Shown piece after piece: positions 37,782-47,037 of a stretch of DNA of 64,000 nucleotides. Source of the DNA: Flavobacterium sp. (GTDB lineage Bacteria; Bacteroidota; Bacteroidia; Flavobacteriales; Flavobacteriaceae). The notes beneath the pieces were generated by a model. The model did no database searches and was not told the DNA's origin. It worked only from the letters and a program-made list of their open reading frames with translations. How positions within the stretch are numbered: the first letter of the stretch is position 1; every line of letters begins with the position of its first letter. Made by a program: the position numbers and the translations under genes. The stretch lies in the NCBI RefSeq assembly GCF_027484205.1, contig NZ_JAIXUB010000015.1:62001-126000 (forward strand). Reading direction: 5' to 3'.

Positions 37782-37885
37782 AAAAAAACCATCAATTTAT
37801 TTTCACTTATCAAAAAGAAACGTATTTTTACCAGTTAGTTATACTAAAATTAACCTTTTAGAGTTAATTATTAAAACGTTTTACA

Positions 37886-40699
37886 TTGAAATCAAACACT
37901 ATTAAATACACATTTATAGCTGGATTATTAGTTTTTTTTGTGGCTTGTTCTACAAAGAAGAATACCTTTCTAACTAGAAATTACCATGCTGTAACTACAG
38001 AATATAATATTCTTTATAATGGCGGAATTGCATTAGATAAAGGAATTACAAATCTGAAATTGCAATACAAAGATAATTTTTGGGAAGTGCTTCCTGTAGA
38101 GAGAATGCAGATTTCTGATAAATCATTAGAAACTTCTGAAAAAAAGAATGCTGATTTTGAAAAAGCTGAAGATAAAGCTACAAAAGCCATTCAAAAACAT
38201 TCTATGAATATTGATGGTGGCGAAAAAAATCCGCAAATGGATGAGGCGCACTTATTGTTAGGAAAAGCACGTTATTATGATCAACGTTTTGTTCCTGCAT
38301 TAGAAGCCTTTAATTATGTTTTGTACAAATATCCTAACAGTGATAAAATTTATGAAGTAAAAATTTGGCGTGAAAAAACCAATATGCGAATGGACAACGA
38401 TGCACTTGCGGTTACCAATCTTCGTAAATTATTGAGTGAAATCAAATTTAAAGATCAAATTTTTGCTGATGCCAATGCAACTCTTGCTCAAGCATTTTTA
38501 AATTTAAAAGAAAATGATAGTGCTATTGCAAAAATTAAAATTGCAAGAGAATTTACTAAAGAAAATGAAGAAGTTGCTCGATATAATTTTATTTTAGGGC
38601 AAATCTATGATGCTCAAAATCATAAAGATAGTGCTTTTGCTGCATATCAAGAAGTAATTGATATGAAAAGAAGATCACCACGTCTATATGTTATTCAAGC
38701 ACATGCTCGTCAGGCGCAACAATTTGATTATGAAAAAGGAGATACTATTGCGTTTTTGAAAAAATATAAAGATTTATTAGAAGACAGAGAAAACCGTCCA
38801 TATCTTGATGTTTTGAACCATCAAATGGGATTGTTTTATGACAAAAAGAAAGATATTACTAAAGCAAAAAAATATTATAATGCATCATTAAAGAACGCTT
38901 CTTATGATGAATATTTGATTGCTTCAAATTATAGAAATTTAGCAGAAATTAATTTCAATGATGCTAAATATGTTACTTCTGGAAAATATTTTGATAGTAC
39001 AATGGTTTATTTAAATGACAAAAGTCGTGAGTATAAATCCATTTCTAAAAAGAGAGATAATCTTGAAGATGTAATTAAATTTGAAGGTATCGCACAACGA
39101 AATGATAGTATTTTAAAAGTTGCAGCATTATCGCCTCTTGAAAGAGAAAATTATTACAAACAACATATTGAAAATCTCAAAAAAGAAGAAGAAAAAGCAA
39201 AAGAACTCCTTGAAAAACAAAAACGTATTGAAGAAAACGCTTCTAGTTCAAAAATGAATGAACCATTAGCTTTGAAAGATAATAAACCAAAAACACCTAC
39301 ATCAACTACTTCAAAGCCTGGCGATTTTTATTTCTATAATCCAACTACTGTGGCGTATGGAAAGAGTGAATTTGTAAAAAAATGGGGAAAAAGGAGATAT
39401 GGTCCAAATTGGAGATTATCTTCTAGCGATGACAATATTGATACAAAAGAAGAAGAAAGTCAAGAAGAAGTTGCAGAAAATGTTGAAAAAGTAGAAGAAC
39501 GATTTACTACAGAATTTTACACTAAAGATATACCAACAAATCAAGTTGTTTTAGATAGTATTTCTAAAGAAAGAAACTTTGCTTACTATCAATTAGGAGT
39601 TATTTATAAAGAGAAGTTTAAAGAATATAAAAGAGCTTCAAGCAAATTAGAAACACTCTTAGATAATAATCCTGAAGAAAGATTAGTATTGCCATCACTT
39701 TATAATTTGTATAAAATTTATCAAATTATTGAGCCAAGCAAAGCAGATGGAATGAAAAACAGAATCATATCTAAATATCCAAGTTCAAGATATGCACAAC
39801 TTTTAAGTGATAATAAAATTGAACTAGAATTAGGTTCACCAGAAGTAGTTTACAGTAATCTATATAAAGACTATGAGTTAGGAATTTATAGAGAAACTTT
39901 AAATAAAACAGATATGGCAATTGTTCAATTTGCAGGTGAAGAAATGTTGCCAAAATTCGAATTATTGAAAGCTAATTTAATTGGAAAATTATACGGATTA
40001 AAAGAATATAAAAAGTCATTAAATTTTGTGGCATTGACGTATCCAAATTCTCAAGAAGGAAAAGAAACAGAAACGTTTATTGCAACAAAAATTCCATTAC
40101 TTGAAGCTTTATATTTTAATGGAGAAATTCCAGTAAGTTGGAAAATTCTATACGCACCAAGCAATAGTTTGGATGAAAAAAGCTTAAAGCCATTACTTGA
40201 TAAGTTGAATAAATTTGCAAAAGAGAGAACAATTGAAAAACTTTCGGTTTCAATAGATACTTATACAATTGACAAAAATTTAATTGTTATTCATGGAATA
40301 AAATCGGAAGAAAACGCAAAAGGAATCGCTCAAGTTTTAAAAGAATTTAAAGAATATAAAATTGCCGAGCCATCAACTGTAATTTCAAGTGAAAATTACA
40401 AAGTAGTTCAAATTTATAAAAATCTTGATGAATATATTTCAGGAAAAGGACCAAACTTTGAACCAAAATCAAAACCAGTAATTACTTTACCTTCACCAGA
40501 AGCTCCAAAGCAAAAAATTCAAAAGCCACAAAGAACAGATAGAAGTAATAACGTTGAAAGTAAAGCAAAATCTTTAAGCAATGATAGTCCATTACGATTG
40601 CCAAACAGTGGTAATAACGGAATGGAATCTAACGACAGAGAACCAACAAACAGTTTGTTGCCTCCAGCATCATCACCAACACCAAGATCTAAAGGATAA
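37886..40699 (+). CDS. sprE: Gliding motility / type IX secretion lipoprotein SprE (PorW)
   Basis: A 937-residue TPR lipoprotein. The signal ends at the lipobox VACS (Cys21). TPR-like helices fill about residues 115-400 and again 560-740, separated by a charged coiled coil (430-455) and the conserved PTTVAYGKSEFVKKWGKRRYGPNWR region. The C-terminal 80 residues are rich in Pro, Ser and Asn. SprE/PorW is needed for type IX secretion and gliding, in the outer-membrane part of the machine. The start is TTG at 37886, fixed by the signal peptide. Bactofilin follows after 4 bases. Confidence 0.9.
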   Translation: MKSNTIKYTFIAGLLVFFVACSTKKNTFLTRNYHAVTTEYNILYNGGIALDKGITNLKLQYKDNFWEVLPVERMQISDKSLETSEKKNADFEKAEDKATKAIQKHSMNIDGGEKNPQMDEAHLLLGKARYYDQRFVPALEAFNYVLYKYPNSDKIYEVKIWREKTNMRMDNDALAVTNLRKLLSEIKFKDQIFADANATLAQAFLNLKENDSAIAKIKIAREFTKENEEVARYNFILGQIYDAQNHKDSAFAAYQEVIDMKRRSPRLYVIQAHARQAQQFDYEKGDTIAFLKKYKDLLEDRENRPYLDVLNHQMGLFYDKKKDITKAKKYYNASLKNASYDEYLIASNYRNLAEINFNDAKYVTSGKYFDSTMVYLNDKSREYKSISKKRDNLEDVIKFEGIAQRNDSILKVAALSPLERENYYKQHIENLKKEEEKAKELLEKQKRIEENASSSKMNEPLALKDNKPKTPTSTTSKPGDFYFYNPTTVAYGKSEFVKKWGKRRYGPNWRLSSSDDNIDTKEEESQEEVAENVEKVEERFTTEFYTKDIPTNQVVLDSISKERNFAYYQLGVIYKEKFKEYKRASSKLETLLDNNPEERLVLPSLYNLYKIYQIIEPSKADGMKNRIISKYPSSRYAQLLSDNKIELELGSPEVVYSNLYKDYELGIYRETLNKTDMAIVQFAGEEMLPKFELLKANLIGKLYGLKEYKKSLNFVALTYPNSQEGKETETFIATKIPLLEALYFNGEIPVSWKILYAPSNSLDEKSLKPLLDKLNKFAKERTIEKLSVSIDTYTIDKNLIVIHGIKSEENAKGIAQVLKEFKEYKIAEPSTVISSENYKVVQIYKNLDEYISGKGPNFEPKSKPVITLPSPEAPKQKIQKPQRTDRSNNVESKAKSLSNDSPLRLPNSGNNGMESNDREPTNSLLPPASSPTPRSKG

Positions 40700-40703
40700 A
40701 ATT

Positions 40704-41108
40704 ATGTTTGATAAAAAACCCAAATCTTACACAGACCTTTTAGGAAAAACGAATAGAATAGTTGAAGGAACTATTATAACAGGAGACATTTCATCTCCAT
40801 CTGATTTTCGTCTTGACGGACATTTAATTGGTAATTTTCAAACTAAAGGAAAAATAGTAATTGGTCCAGCAGGAAGTATAAAAGGTGATATTATTTGTAA
40901 AAATTGCGACATTGAAGGTAAATTTGAAGGCAAAATACAAGTTGTAGAAGTTTTAAATCTAAAAGCAAAAGCCATAGTTCACGGTGACGTTGTATGCGGA
41001 AAACTTTCTGTTGAACCTGGAGCAGAGTTTACAGCAACGTGCACTATGAAACCTAATGTAAAAAATCTTTTACCAAGTGGACAATCAGCCGAAGAAAAAA
41101 CAGCGTAA
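40704..41108 (+). CDS. Bactofilin
   Basis: A 134-residue cytoskeletal protein. After a short leader (MFDKKPKSYTDLLGKTNRIV), the DUF583 beta-helix core runs from about 20 to 115: EGTIITGDISSPSDFRLDG, GNFQTKGKIVIGPAG, IEGKFEGKIQVVEVL. Bactofilins polymerise without nucleotide and help cell shape or protein placement. The ATG at 40704 follows the sprE stop by 4 bases; a longer in-frame extension inside sprE is rejected. It overlaps the atpZ-like gene by 32 bases. Confidence 0.95.
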   Translation: MFDKKPKSYTDLLGKTNRIVEGTIITGDISSPSDFRLDGHLIGNFQTKGKIVIGPAGSIKGDIICKNCDIEGKFEGKIQVVEVLNLKAKAIVHGDVVCGKLSVEPGAEFTATCTMKPNVKNLLPSGQSAEEKTA

Positions 41109-41310
41109 CAAATGGTTGGCTTTGATAAATATTCCTATCCAAATGGGTATTGTTATTTTTTTATTTGCCTACTTAGGGCGATGGTTAGATGAAAAATACC
41201 CAAACCCAAACGAAATTTATGTAAAAATTTTTGTTTTAATTGGTGTTGCATTGGCTTTCTATAATTTGAATAGACAGTTAAAACAAATAAACGAATCGGA
41301 GCAAAAATAG
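41077..41310 (+). CDS. atpZ: AtpZ/AtpI family ATP synthase accessory protein
   Basis: A 77-residue protein with two helices (about 16-34 and 48-65): IPIQMGIVIFLFAYLGRWLDEKYPNP and a second hydrophobic stretch. This matches the AtpZ/F0F1-ATPase subunit family that often leads atp operons and may help magnesium uptake or c-ring assembly. The start is a GTG inside the bactofilin 3' end, suggesting translational coupling. Confidence 0.85.
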   Translation: MDNQPKKKQRNKWLALINIPIQMGIVIFLFAYLGRWLDEKYPNPNEIYVKIFVLIGVALAFYNLNRQLKQINESEQK

Positions 41311-41314
41311 CATA

Positions 41315-41713
41315 ATGAAACTTTCCATGTTCAAGCCACTTTTATTGGTTGTAGTCTTTTCAATTCTATTTTTTTGCATTCAGTATTACAGTCTTGTATA
41401 TTTAATAGGTGAAAGTAATCTCAATACTTTTCGTTTTTCAATAGTTGAAATTTATTCCTTCTTTACAATTTGTTCTCTGCTAATAGTAACAATATTAATT
41501 TTTGTCCGAAAAAAAAATTTAGATATTGTTGGGTATTTTTATCTAATACTAACAATGGTCAAAATGGCGATTGCTTATTTTTTTCTTCACCAAATAAATC
41601 AAAATCCATCAATTTTCTTGACATACGAAAAGAAGAGTTTTTTTATATCGTTTATTCTTTTTTTAGCAATAGAGACGTTAATAACCATTAGATTATTAAA
41701 TAAAAATCAGTAA
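41315..41713 (+). CDS. AtpI-like / DUF6168 membrane protein
   Basis: A 132-residue protein with four hydrophobic helices (about 7-30, 45-65, 72-92, 106-126). The place directly after atpZ and before atpB, and the four-helix form, match the AtpI-like DUF6168 proteins of Flavobacteriia. It probably aids assembly of the ATP synthase rotor ring, though this is inferred from context. Confidence 0.75.
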   Translation: MKLSMFKPLLLVVVFSILFFCIQYYSLVYLIGESNLNTFRFSIVEIYSFFTICSLLIVTILIFVRKKNLDIVGYFYLILTMVKMAIAYFFLHQINQNPSIFLTYEKKSFFISFILFLAIETLITIRLLNKNQ

Positions 41714-41780
41714 ATCCGAAAAATATCTATAAAATCGATTATTTTTTTTTCTTATCCACTTGGAATATTAATAAAAATTG

Positions 41781-41788
41781 TACTTTTG
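41781..41788 (+). promoter_or_regulatory. Bacteroidetes promoter for atpB (-33 TTG, -7 TACTTTTG)
   Basis: TACTTTTG fits TAnnTTTG. A TTG at 41760-41762 lies 18 bases upstream of it, a normal -33/-7 spacing. The atpB ATG follows at 41831. So the core atp genes can be transcribed apart from sprE and bactofilin. Confidence 0.7.
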
Positions 41789-41830
41789 CACCAAATTTTA
41801 GAAACCTTAAAATTTAAGAAAAATAAAGTT

Positions 41831-43012
41831 ATGGTGATTTCAAAAAAACCACTCCATTTTATCGTAGCATTGTTAGTAGCTTTTATGCCACTAATTAGTA
41901 TTGCAAACCCAACAAATGACTCTACAAAAGTTGAAGCTCATGCTGTAGAAGCAACTCATGAAAAAACTGATGCTCACGCGGAATCAACTCATGAAGGTGA
42001 AACTCATGCTGAACCTACAGATATTAAGTCTCAAGTAAAAGCTTTTACAAAACATCACGTTTTAGATTCTCATGATTTCACTTTTTTTTCTGACAACAAA
42101 GAGGGTAAACACTACGGATTTTCATTACCAATTATTTTATGGGATAATGGATTGCAGTTTTTTTCATCATCAAAATTTCACCACGGAGAAGCAGTTGCAG
42201 AATCTAATGGAAATTATTATGTTTTAAATCACCATGACGGAAAAATATACAAAACAGATGCATCTGGAACATTAACGGAAGATGAAAAATCAGGTCACCC
42301 GACAAATGTTAGACCAATTGATTTTTCAATAACTAAAAGTGTTTTGTTTATAATAATAACAGCTATTGTAATGTTTTTCTTATTTACATCTTTAGCAAAA
42401 TCATATGCGAAAAATGGCGGTATTGCAAAAGGTGCAGGAAGAATATTTGAGCCTCTTGTAGTATACATAAGAGATGAAATTGCTATTCCAAATATTGGTG
42501 AGAAAAACTACAAAAAATATATGAGTTATTTGTTAACTATATTTTTCTTTATATTATTCCTAAATCTTTTTGGTTTGACACCACTTGGGGTTAATGTAAC
42601 AGGAAATTTAACTATAACATTTTCATTAGCTATTTTAACATTTTTAATTACAAATTTAACAGCTAATAAGAACTATTGGGGTCACATTTTTTGGATGCCT
42701 GGAGTTCCAAAATTGATGCGAATCGTTTTAGCTCCTATTGAGTTGTTAGGAATTATTATTAAACCATTTTCATTAATGATTCGTTTGTATGCAAATATTT
42801 TTGCAGGACATATTGTATTGATGAGTATCATAGGTTTAATGTTTATTTTTAAAAGTTGGATTGGAAGTTCATTGTCATTTGGATTGTCATTTGTACTTTC
42901 TATCCTTGAAATATTAGTTGCTTTTTTACAAGCCTATATTTTCACAATGTTATCAGCACTTTATTTTGGTTCTGCCAATGAAGAGCACCATCACGAAGAA
43001 GCACATCATTAA
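41831..43012 (+). CDS. atpB: F0F1 ATP synthase subunit a
   Basis: A 393-residue proton-channel subunit. The signal-like segment MVISKKPLHFIVALLVAFMP is followed by a His/Glu-rich stretch (about 30-62, many HAE and THE units). Helices follow from about residue 165. The essential Arg lies in SLMIRLYANIFAGHIVL, and the last helix pair ends in EEHHHEEAHH. The ATG at 41831 is chosen because a TTG at 41786 is inside the promoter box. The long N-terminal domain is usual for Bacteroidetes. Confidence 0.95.
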   Translation: MVISKKPLHFIVALLVAFMPLISIANPTNDSTKVEAHAVEATHEKTDAHAESTHEGETHAEPTDIKSQVKAFTKHHVLDSHDFTFFSDNKEGKHYGFSLPIILWDNGLQFFSSSKFHHGEAVAESNGNYYVLNHHDGKIYKTDASGTLTEDEKSGHPTNVRPIDFSITKSVLFIIITAIVMFFLFTSLAKSYAKNGGIAKGAGRIFEPLVVYIRDEIAIPNIGEKNYKKYMSYLLTIFFFILFLNLFGLTPLGVNVTGNLTITFSLAILTFLITNLTANKNYWGHIFWMPGVPKLMRIVLAPIELLGIIIKPFSLMIRLYANIFAGHIVLMSIIGLMFIFKSWIGSSLSFGLSFVLSILEILVAFLQAYIFTMLSALYFGSANEEHHHEEAHH

Positions 43013-43059
43013 TAGAAGTGCATTTCAAAAAAGAATGTTTAATTTTTAATATATATATT

Positions 43060-43251
43060 ATGCAAATTCCAACTATTGTAGGAGCAGGATTAATTGTAAT
43101 CGGAGCAGGTTTAGGTATTGGTAAAATTGGTGGTTCAGCTATGGAAGCTATCGCTCGTCAACCAGAAGCTTCAGGAAAAATCCAAACAGCTATGCTTATT
43201 GCTGCTGCGTTAATTGAAGGTATTGGTTTCGCTGCATTATTTGCTGCTTAA
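43060..43251 (+). CDS. atpE: F0F1 ATP synthase subunit c
   Basis: A 63-residue hairpin of two helices. The first is Gly-rich (VGAGLIVIGAGLGIGKIGG), the polar loop is ARQPEA, and the second holds the ion-binding Glu in AALIEGIGFAALF. The residue after Glu is Gly, not Ser/Thr as in sodium-type rings, so proton coupling is likely. The ATG at 43060 gives the normal c-subunit N terminus. A hairpin follows the stop. Confidence 0.95.
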   Translation: MQIPTIVGAGLIVIGAGLGIGKIGGSAMEAIARQPEASGKIQTAMLIAAALIEGIGFAALFAA

Positions 43252-43264
43252 TTAAAACTAAAAA

Positions 43265-43301
43265 AAACAATAGTTGCAACGGTTGGTTGTGACTATTGTT
43301 T
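43265..43301 (+). other. Hairpin between atpE and atpF
   Basis: AAACAATAGT (43265-43274) pairs with ACTATTGTTT (43292-43301), with further CAAC/GTTG pairing inside. It starts 13 bases after the atpE stop, within the operon. It could stabilise the atpE message or reduce read-through, matching the many copies of subunit c needed; this is inference. Confidence 0.7.
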
Positions 43302-43333
43302 CATTAATTCAAAAAAAGTTAAATACATATATA

Positions 43334-43834
43334 ATGGATAAATTAATAAATCAGTTTGAATTTGGATTATTCTTTTGGCAAATAGTAATATTTGTTGGAT
43401 TGATTCTATTATTAAAAAAATTCGCTTGGAAACCAATTCTTGATGCGGTTAACGAAAGAGAAGAAGGAATCAAAAATGCATTGCTTTCTGCTGAAAATGC
43501 TAAAAAAGAAATGCAAAATCTTAAATCTGATAACGAGAAATTGTTAGCAGATGCAAGAGCTGAGCGTGATGCAATGATAAAAGAAGCTCGTGAAATCAAA
43601 GAAAAGATGATTAACGATGCTAAGCTAGAGGCACAAGCAACTGGTGAAAAAATGATTGAGCAAGCAAAAGCAGCAATCAATAGCGAGAAAAATGCAGCTA
43701 TGGCAGAATTGAAAAATCAAGTTTCTTCTTTGTCTTTAGAAATTGCAGAAAAAGTATTAAGAGACGAATTATCTAACAAAGAATCTCAAGCTAAATTAGT
43801 TGAGAAAATGTTAGGTGATGCTAAATTAAACTAA
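43334..43834 (+). CDS. atpF: F0F1 ATP synthase subunit b
   Basis: A 166-residue peripheral-stalk protein with one N-terminal helix (about 11-27, FFWQIVIFVGLILLLKKFAW) and a long Ala/Glu/Lys-rich coiled coil. KPILDAVNEREEGI follows the membrane part as in other b subunits. The ATG at 43334 is chosen; an in-frame upstream extension would run through the intercistronic hairpin. atpH begins 5 bases after its stop. Confidence 0.95.
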   Translation: MDKLINQFEFGLFFWQIVIFVGLILLLKKFAWKPILDAVNEREEGIKNALLSAENAKKEMQNLKSDNEKLLADARAERDAMIKEAREIKEKMINDAKLEAQATGEKMIEQAKAAINSEKNAAMAELKNQVSSLSLEIAEKVLRDELSNKESQAKLVEKMLGDAKLN

Positions 43835-43839
43835 TCATT

Positions 43840-44367
43840 ATGTCTAGAGCAGCGATTAGATATGCAAAAGCAATTTTAGATATTGCACAAAGTTCAGGAA
43901 AAGCTGAAGCAGTAAACAATGATATGAAATCAATTGTTAATGCTATTAGTGATAGTCCTGAATTAAAAGAATTTTTAGCAAGTCCGGTTATAAAAATGGA
44001 TGTTAAAAAATCTGCGACTTCTGAAATATTTTCAAATGTTCAAAACGAAACAAATAGCTTGTTTCAATTATTATTTGAAAATAAAAGATTTGAAATTCTT
44101 GAATCTATAGCTAAAGAATACAAAAGATTATTTGACGAAAGTAATGGTATTGAAGTTGCTAAAGTAACAACAGCTATCGCAATTACTCCAGAATTAGAAT
44201 CGAAAGTATTGGCTAAAATTGCAGAATTTTCAAATAAGAAAATTACAATTGAAAACACAATAGATCCATCAATTATTGGAGGATTTATTTTGAGAGTAGG
44301 CGACCAGCAGTATAATGCTTCTGTAGCTAATAAATTAGGTGAATTAAAAAGAGAGTTTAGTAATTAG
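43840..44367 (+). CDS. atpH: F0F1 ATP synthase subunit delta
   Basis: A 175-residue soluble stalk subunit. SRAAIRYAKAILDIAQ at the start and the C-terminal IIGGFILRVGDQQYNASVANKLGEL are the family's two most conserved segments. It links F1 to the b stalk. Gaps to neighbours are 5 and 23 bases. Confidence 0.95.
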   Translation: MSRAAIRYAKAILDIAQSSGKAEAVNNDMKSIVNAISDSPELKEFLASPVIKMDVKKSATSEIFSNVQNETNSLFQLLFENKRFEILESIAKEYKRLFDESNGIEVAKVTTAIAITPELESKVLAKIAEFSNKKITIENTIDPSIIGGFILRVGDQQYNASVANKLGELKREFSN

Positions 44368-44390
44368 AATTCCATTAAAGATATATCAAA

Positions 44391-45968
44391 ATGGCGGAAA
44401 TTAAACCAGCTGAAATTACAGCAATATTAAAAAAACAATTATCTGGTTTTGAATCAGGTGCAACTTTAGAAGAAGTAGGAACTGTACTTCAAGTGGGTGA
44501 CGGTATCGCTCGTGTTTACGGTTTATCAAATGCTCAATATGGTGAGTTAGTACAATTCGACAACGGATTAGAAGCTATCGTATTGAACTTAGAAGAAGAC
44601 AATGTTGGTGTTGTACTTTTAGGACCATCTACAGGAATTAGAGAAGGTTCTACTGTAAAAAGAACACAACGTATTGCTTCTTTAAAAGTTGGTGAGCAAA
44701 TTGTAGGTCGTGTGGTTGATACATTAGGTAACCCAATCGATGGTAAAGGACCAATTGGTGGTGAGTTATTTGAAATGCCATTAGAAAGAAAAGCTCCAGG
44801 AGTTATCTTCCGTCAACCAGTAACTGAACCATTACAAACAGGTGTAAAAGCAGTAGATGCAATGATTCCTGTTGGTCGTGGACAACGTGAGCTTGTTATT
44901 GGTGACCGTCAAACTGGTAAATCAACAGTTTGTATTGACACCATCTTAAATCAAAAAGAATTTTACGATGCTGGAAAACCAGTATTCTGTATATATGTAG
45001 CAATTGGTCAAAAAGCATCAACTGTAGCAGGAATTGCAAAAATGTTAGAAGAAAAAGGAGCAATGGCTTATACAGTTATTGTTGCAGCAAATGCTTCTGA
45101 TCCTGCACCAATGCAAGTTTATGCACCAATGGCTGGAGCTGCAATCGGAGAATATTTCCGTGATTCAGGTCGTCCTGCATTAATTGTTTATGATGATTTA
45201 TCTAAACAAGCAGTTGCATATCGTGAGGTATCACTTTTATTAAGAAGACCACCAGGTCGTGAAGCTTATCCTGGAGACGTTTTCTACTTACACTCTCGTT
45301 TATTAGAAAGAGCTTGTAAAGTTATTGCTGATGATGATATTGCTAAAAACATGAATGATTTACCAGATTCTTTAAAAGGAATTGTAAAAGGTGGTGGTTC
45401 ATTAACAGCTTTACCAATTATCGAAACTCAAGCAGGTGACGTTTCTGCTTACATTCCAACAAACGTGATTTCGATTACAGATGGACAAATTTTCCTTGAT
45501 GGTGATTTGTTTAACTCTGGAGTTCGTCCAGCAATTAACGTAGGTATTTCTGTATCTCGTGTTGGAGGTAATGCTCAAATTAAATCAATGAAAAAAGTAG
45601 CAGGTACATTAAAATTAGACCAAGCTCAATTCCGTGAATTGGAAGCTTTCGCTAAATTTGGTTCTGACCTTGATGCTGTAACTTTAAACGTAATTGAAAA
45701 AGGAAGAAGAAATGTTGAAATCTTAAAACAAGGTTTGAACTCTCCTTATACAGTTGAAGATCAAGTTGCAATTATTTATGCTGGTTCTAAAAATTTATTA
45801 AGAAGTGTTCCTGTAAATAAAGTAAAAGAATTCGAAAAAGATTTTATCGAATATTTAAACAACAAACACAGAGATACTCTTGATGCATTGAAAGCAGGTA
45901 AATTAGACGATAACATTACAGATGTAATCGAAAGAGCAGCTAAAGAAATTTCAGCAAAATATAATTAA
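44391..45968 (+). CDS. atpA: F0F1 ATP synthase subunit alpha
   Basis: A 525-residue F1 subunit. GDRQTGKST near residues 170-178 is the P-loop, [31 protein letters not shown] is the highly conserved alpha region, and [14 protein letters not shown] the C-terminal signature. It has strong codon bias toward GGT, CGT and CCA relative to neighbours, as expected for a highly expressed gene. It is followed by an inverted-repeat spacer before atpG. Confidence 0.98.
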   Translation: MAEIKPAEITAILKKQLSGFESGATLEEVGTVLQVGDGIARVYGLSNAQYGELVQFDNGLEAIVLNLEEDNVGVVLLGPSTGIREGSTVKRTQRIASLKVGEQIVGRVVDTLGNPIDGKGPIGGELFEMPLERKAPGVIFRQPVTEPLQTGVKAVDAMIPVGRGQRELVIGDRQTGKSTVCIDTILNQKEFYDAGKPVFCIYVAIGQKASTVAGIAKMLEEKGAMAYTVIVAANASDPAPMQVYAPMAGAAIGEYFRDSGRPALIVYDDLSKQAVAYREVSLLLRRPPGREAYPGDVFYLHSRLLERACKVIADDDIAKNMNDLPDSLKGIVKGGGSLTALPIIETQAGDVSAYIPTNVISITDGQIFLDGDLFNSGVRPAINVGISVSRVGGNAQIKSMKKVAGTLKLDQAQFRELEAFAKFGSDLDAVTLNVIEKGRRNVEILKQGLNSPYTVEDQVAIIYAGSKNLLRSVPVNKVKEFEKDFIEYLNNKHRDTLDALKAGKLDDNITDVIERAAKEISAKYN

Positions 45969-46040
45969 GAAGGAAGTTAGAAGCTGGAAGTAGGATGTTA
46001 AATTCTTACTTCCATCTTCCATCTTCAAACTCCTAACTTT
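45969..46040. repeat. CTTCCA-type repeat with inverted arms between atpA and atpG
   Basis: AGGAAGTTAGAAG, GGAAGTAGG on the left face CTTACTTCC, CTTCCATCTTCC and CTCCTAACT on the right. The CTTCCA units resemble the tandem units in the rfbD insert. It would form a long imperfect hairpin inside the operon. Confidence 0.7.
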
Positions 46041-46049
46041 TACAAAAAA

Positions 46050-46910
46050 ATGGCAAACTTAAAGGAAATCCGTAATAGAATTACTTCCGTTTCATCTACA
46101 ATGCAGATTACTTCTGCGATGAAAATGGTTTCTGCTGCAAAACTGAAAAAAGCACAAGATGCTATAACAGCAATGCGACCTTATGCCGAAAAATTAACGG
46201 AATTATTACAAAGTTTAAGCTCAACTCTTGAAGGAGAAGTAGGCGGTCAATTTACTGCTCAACGTGAAGTTAATAAAGTTTTAATTGTTGCAATAACTTC
46301 AAACAGAGGTTTGTGTGGAGCATTCAATTCAAATGTAATTAAACAATCTAAGACTATTGCAGAATCATATCCGGGAAAACAAGTTGATGTTTTTGCAATT
46401 GGTAAAAAAGGGAATGATGCTTTAAGCAAAACAAATAAAGTTATTGGAAACAAAAGCGAAGTTTTTGATAATTTAACATTCGATAATGTTGCAGAAATTG
46501 CTCAAATTTTAACAGATAAATTCACATCTGGTGAATATGATAAAATAGAAATCGTTTATAATCAATTTAAAAATGCTGCTACACAAATTGTCCAAACAGA
46601 ACAATTTTTACCATTAGCACCTGTTAAATCTGACAAACCTGTTTCAACGGGAGATTATATTTTTGAACCATCAAAAGAAGAAATTGTTTTAACATTGATT
46701 CCAAAATCATTAAAAACACAATTATATAAATCTATCAGAGATTCATTTGCATCGGAACACGGAGCGCGTATGACTGCAATGCACAAAGCAACTGACAACG
46801 CAACAGAGTTAAGAGACCAATTGAAGTTGACTTATAACAAAGCACGTCAAGCCGCAATCACTAACGAAATTTTAGAAATTGTAGGTGGAGCGGAAGCATT
46901 AAAAGGTTAA
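46050..46910 (+). CDS. atpG: F0F1 ATP synthase subunit gamma
   Basis: A 286-residue central-stalk protein. The N-terminal helix NLKEIRNRITSVSSTMQITSAMKMVSAAKL and the C-terminal ASEHGARMTAMHKATDNATELRDQL are the conserved coiled-coil parts, and ITSNRGLCGAFNSN the central sheet. It ends the operon; atpD and atpC are not in the window, consistent with the split atp operons of Bacteroidetes. Confidence 0.97.
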   Translation: MANLKEIRNRITSVSSTMQITSAMKMVSAAKLKKAQDAITAMRPYAEKLTELLQSLSSTLEGEVGGQFTAQREVNKVLIVAITSNRGLCGAFNSNVIKQSKTIAESYPGKQVDVFAIGKKGNDALSKTNKVIGNKSEVFDNLTFDNVAEIAQILTDKFTSGEYDKIEIVYNQFKNAATQIVQTEQFLPLAPVKSDKPVSTGDYIFEPSKEEIVLTLIPKSLKTQLYKSIRDSFASEHGARMTAMHKATDNATELRDQLKLTYNKARQAAITNEILEIVGGAEALKG

Positions 46911-46982
46911 GAAAAAAATTTAATTTTTTCAAATTTTTAATAAGCAAAGCTTTTTAAACTTTAGATTTATTAAATAATACAT

Positions 46983-47012
46983 AAAGAGGCACGAATGTTG
47001 CCTCTTTTTTTA
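46983..47012 (+). terminator. Rho-independent terminator of the atp operon
   Basis: AAAGAGGCA (46983-46991) pairs with TGCCTCTTT (46999-47007), followed by more T. It lies 72 bases after the atpG stop. Confidence 0.9.
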
Positions 47013-47037
47013 TAAATTTAACTTAAATTAGTGTATT

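Noticed and set aside
37823..37830. Possible -7 box for sprE (TATTTTTA)
   Set aside because: It has one mismatch to TAnnTTTG and lies 56 bases before the TTG start with no -33; not strong enough to list.
40581..40703. Longer bactofilin starting inside sprE
   Set aside because: The extra 41 residues are out-of-frame sprE sequence; the ATG at 40704 right after the sprE stop gives the normal bactofilin N terminus.
43018..43059. Longer subunit c with 14 extra residues
   Set aside because: The extension comes from a GTG in the spacer, and the ATG at 43060 matches the usual c-subunit start.
43274..43333. Longer subunit b starting at 43274
   Set aside because: It would translate the hairpin region after atpE; the ATG at 43334 gives the standard start before the membrane helix.
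43351..43680. Open frame on the minus strand across atpF
   Set aside because: It is a shadow of the Ala/Glu/Lys-rich atpF coding sequence; no start signal or family match.
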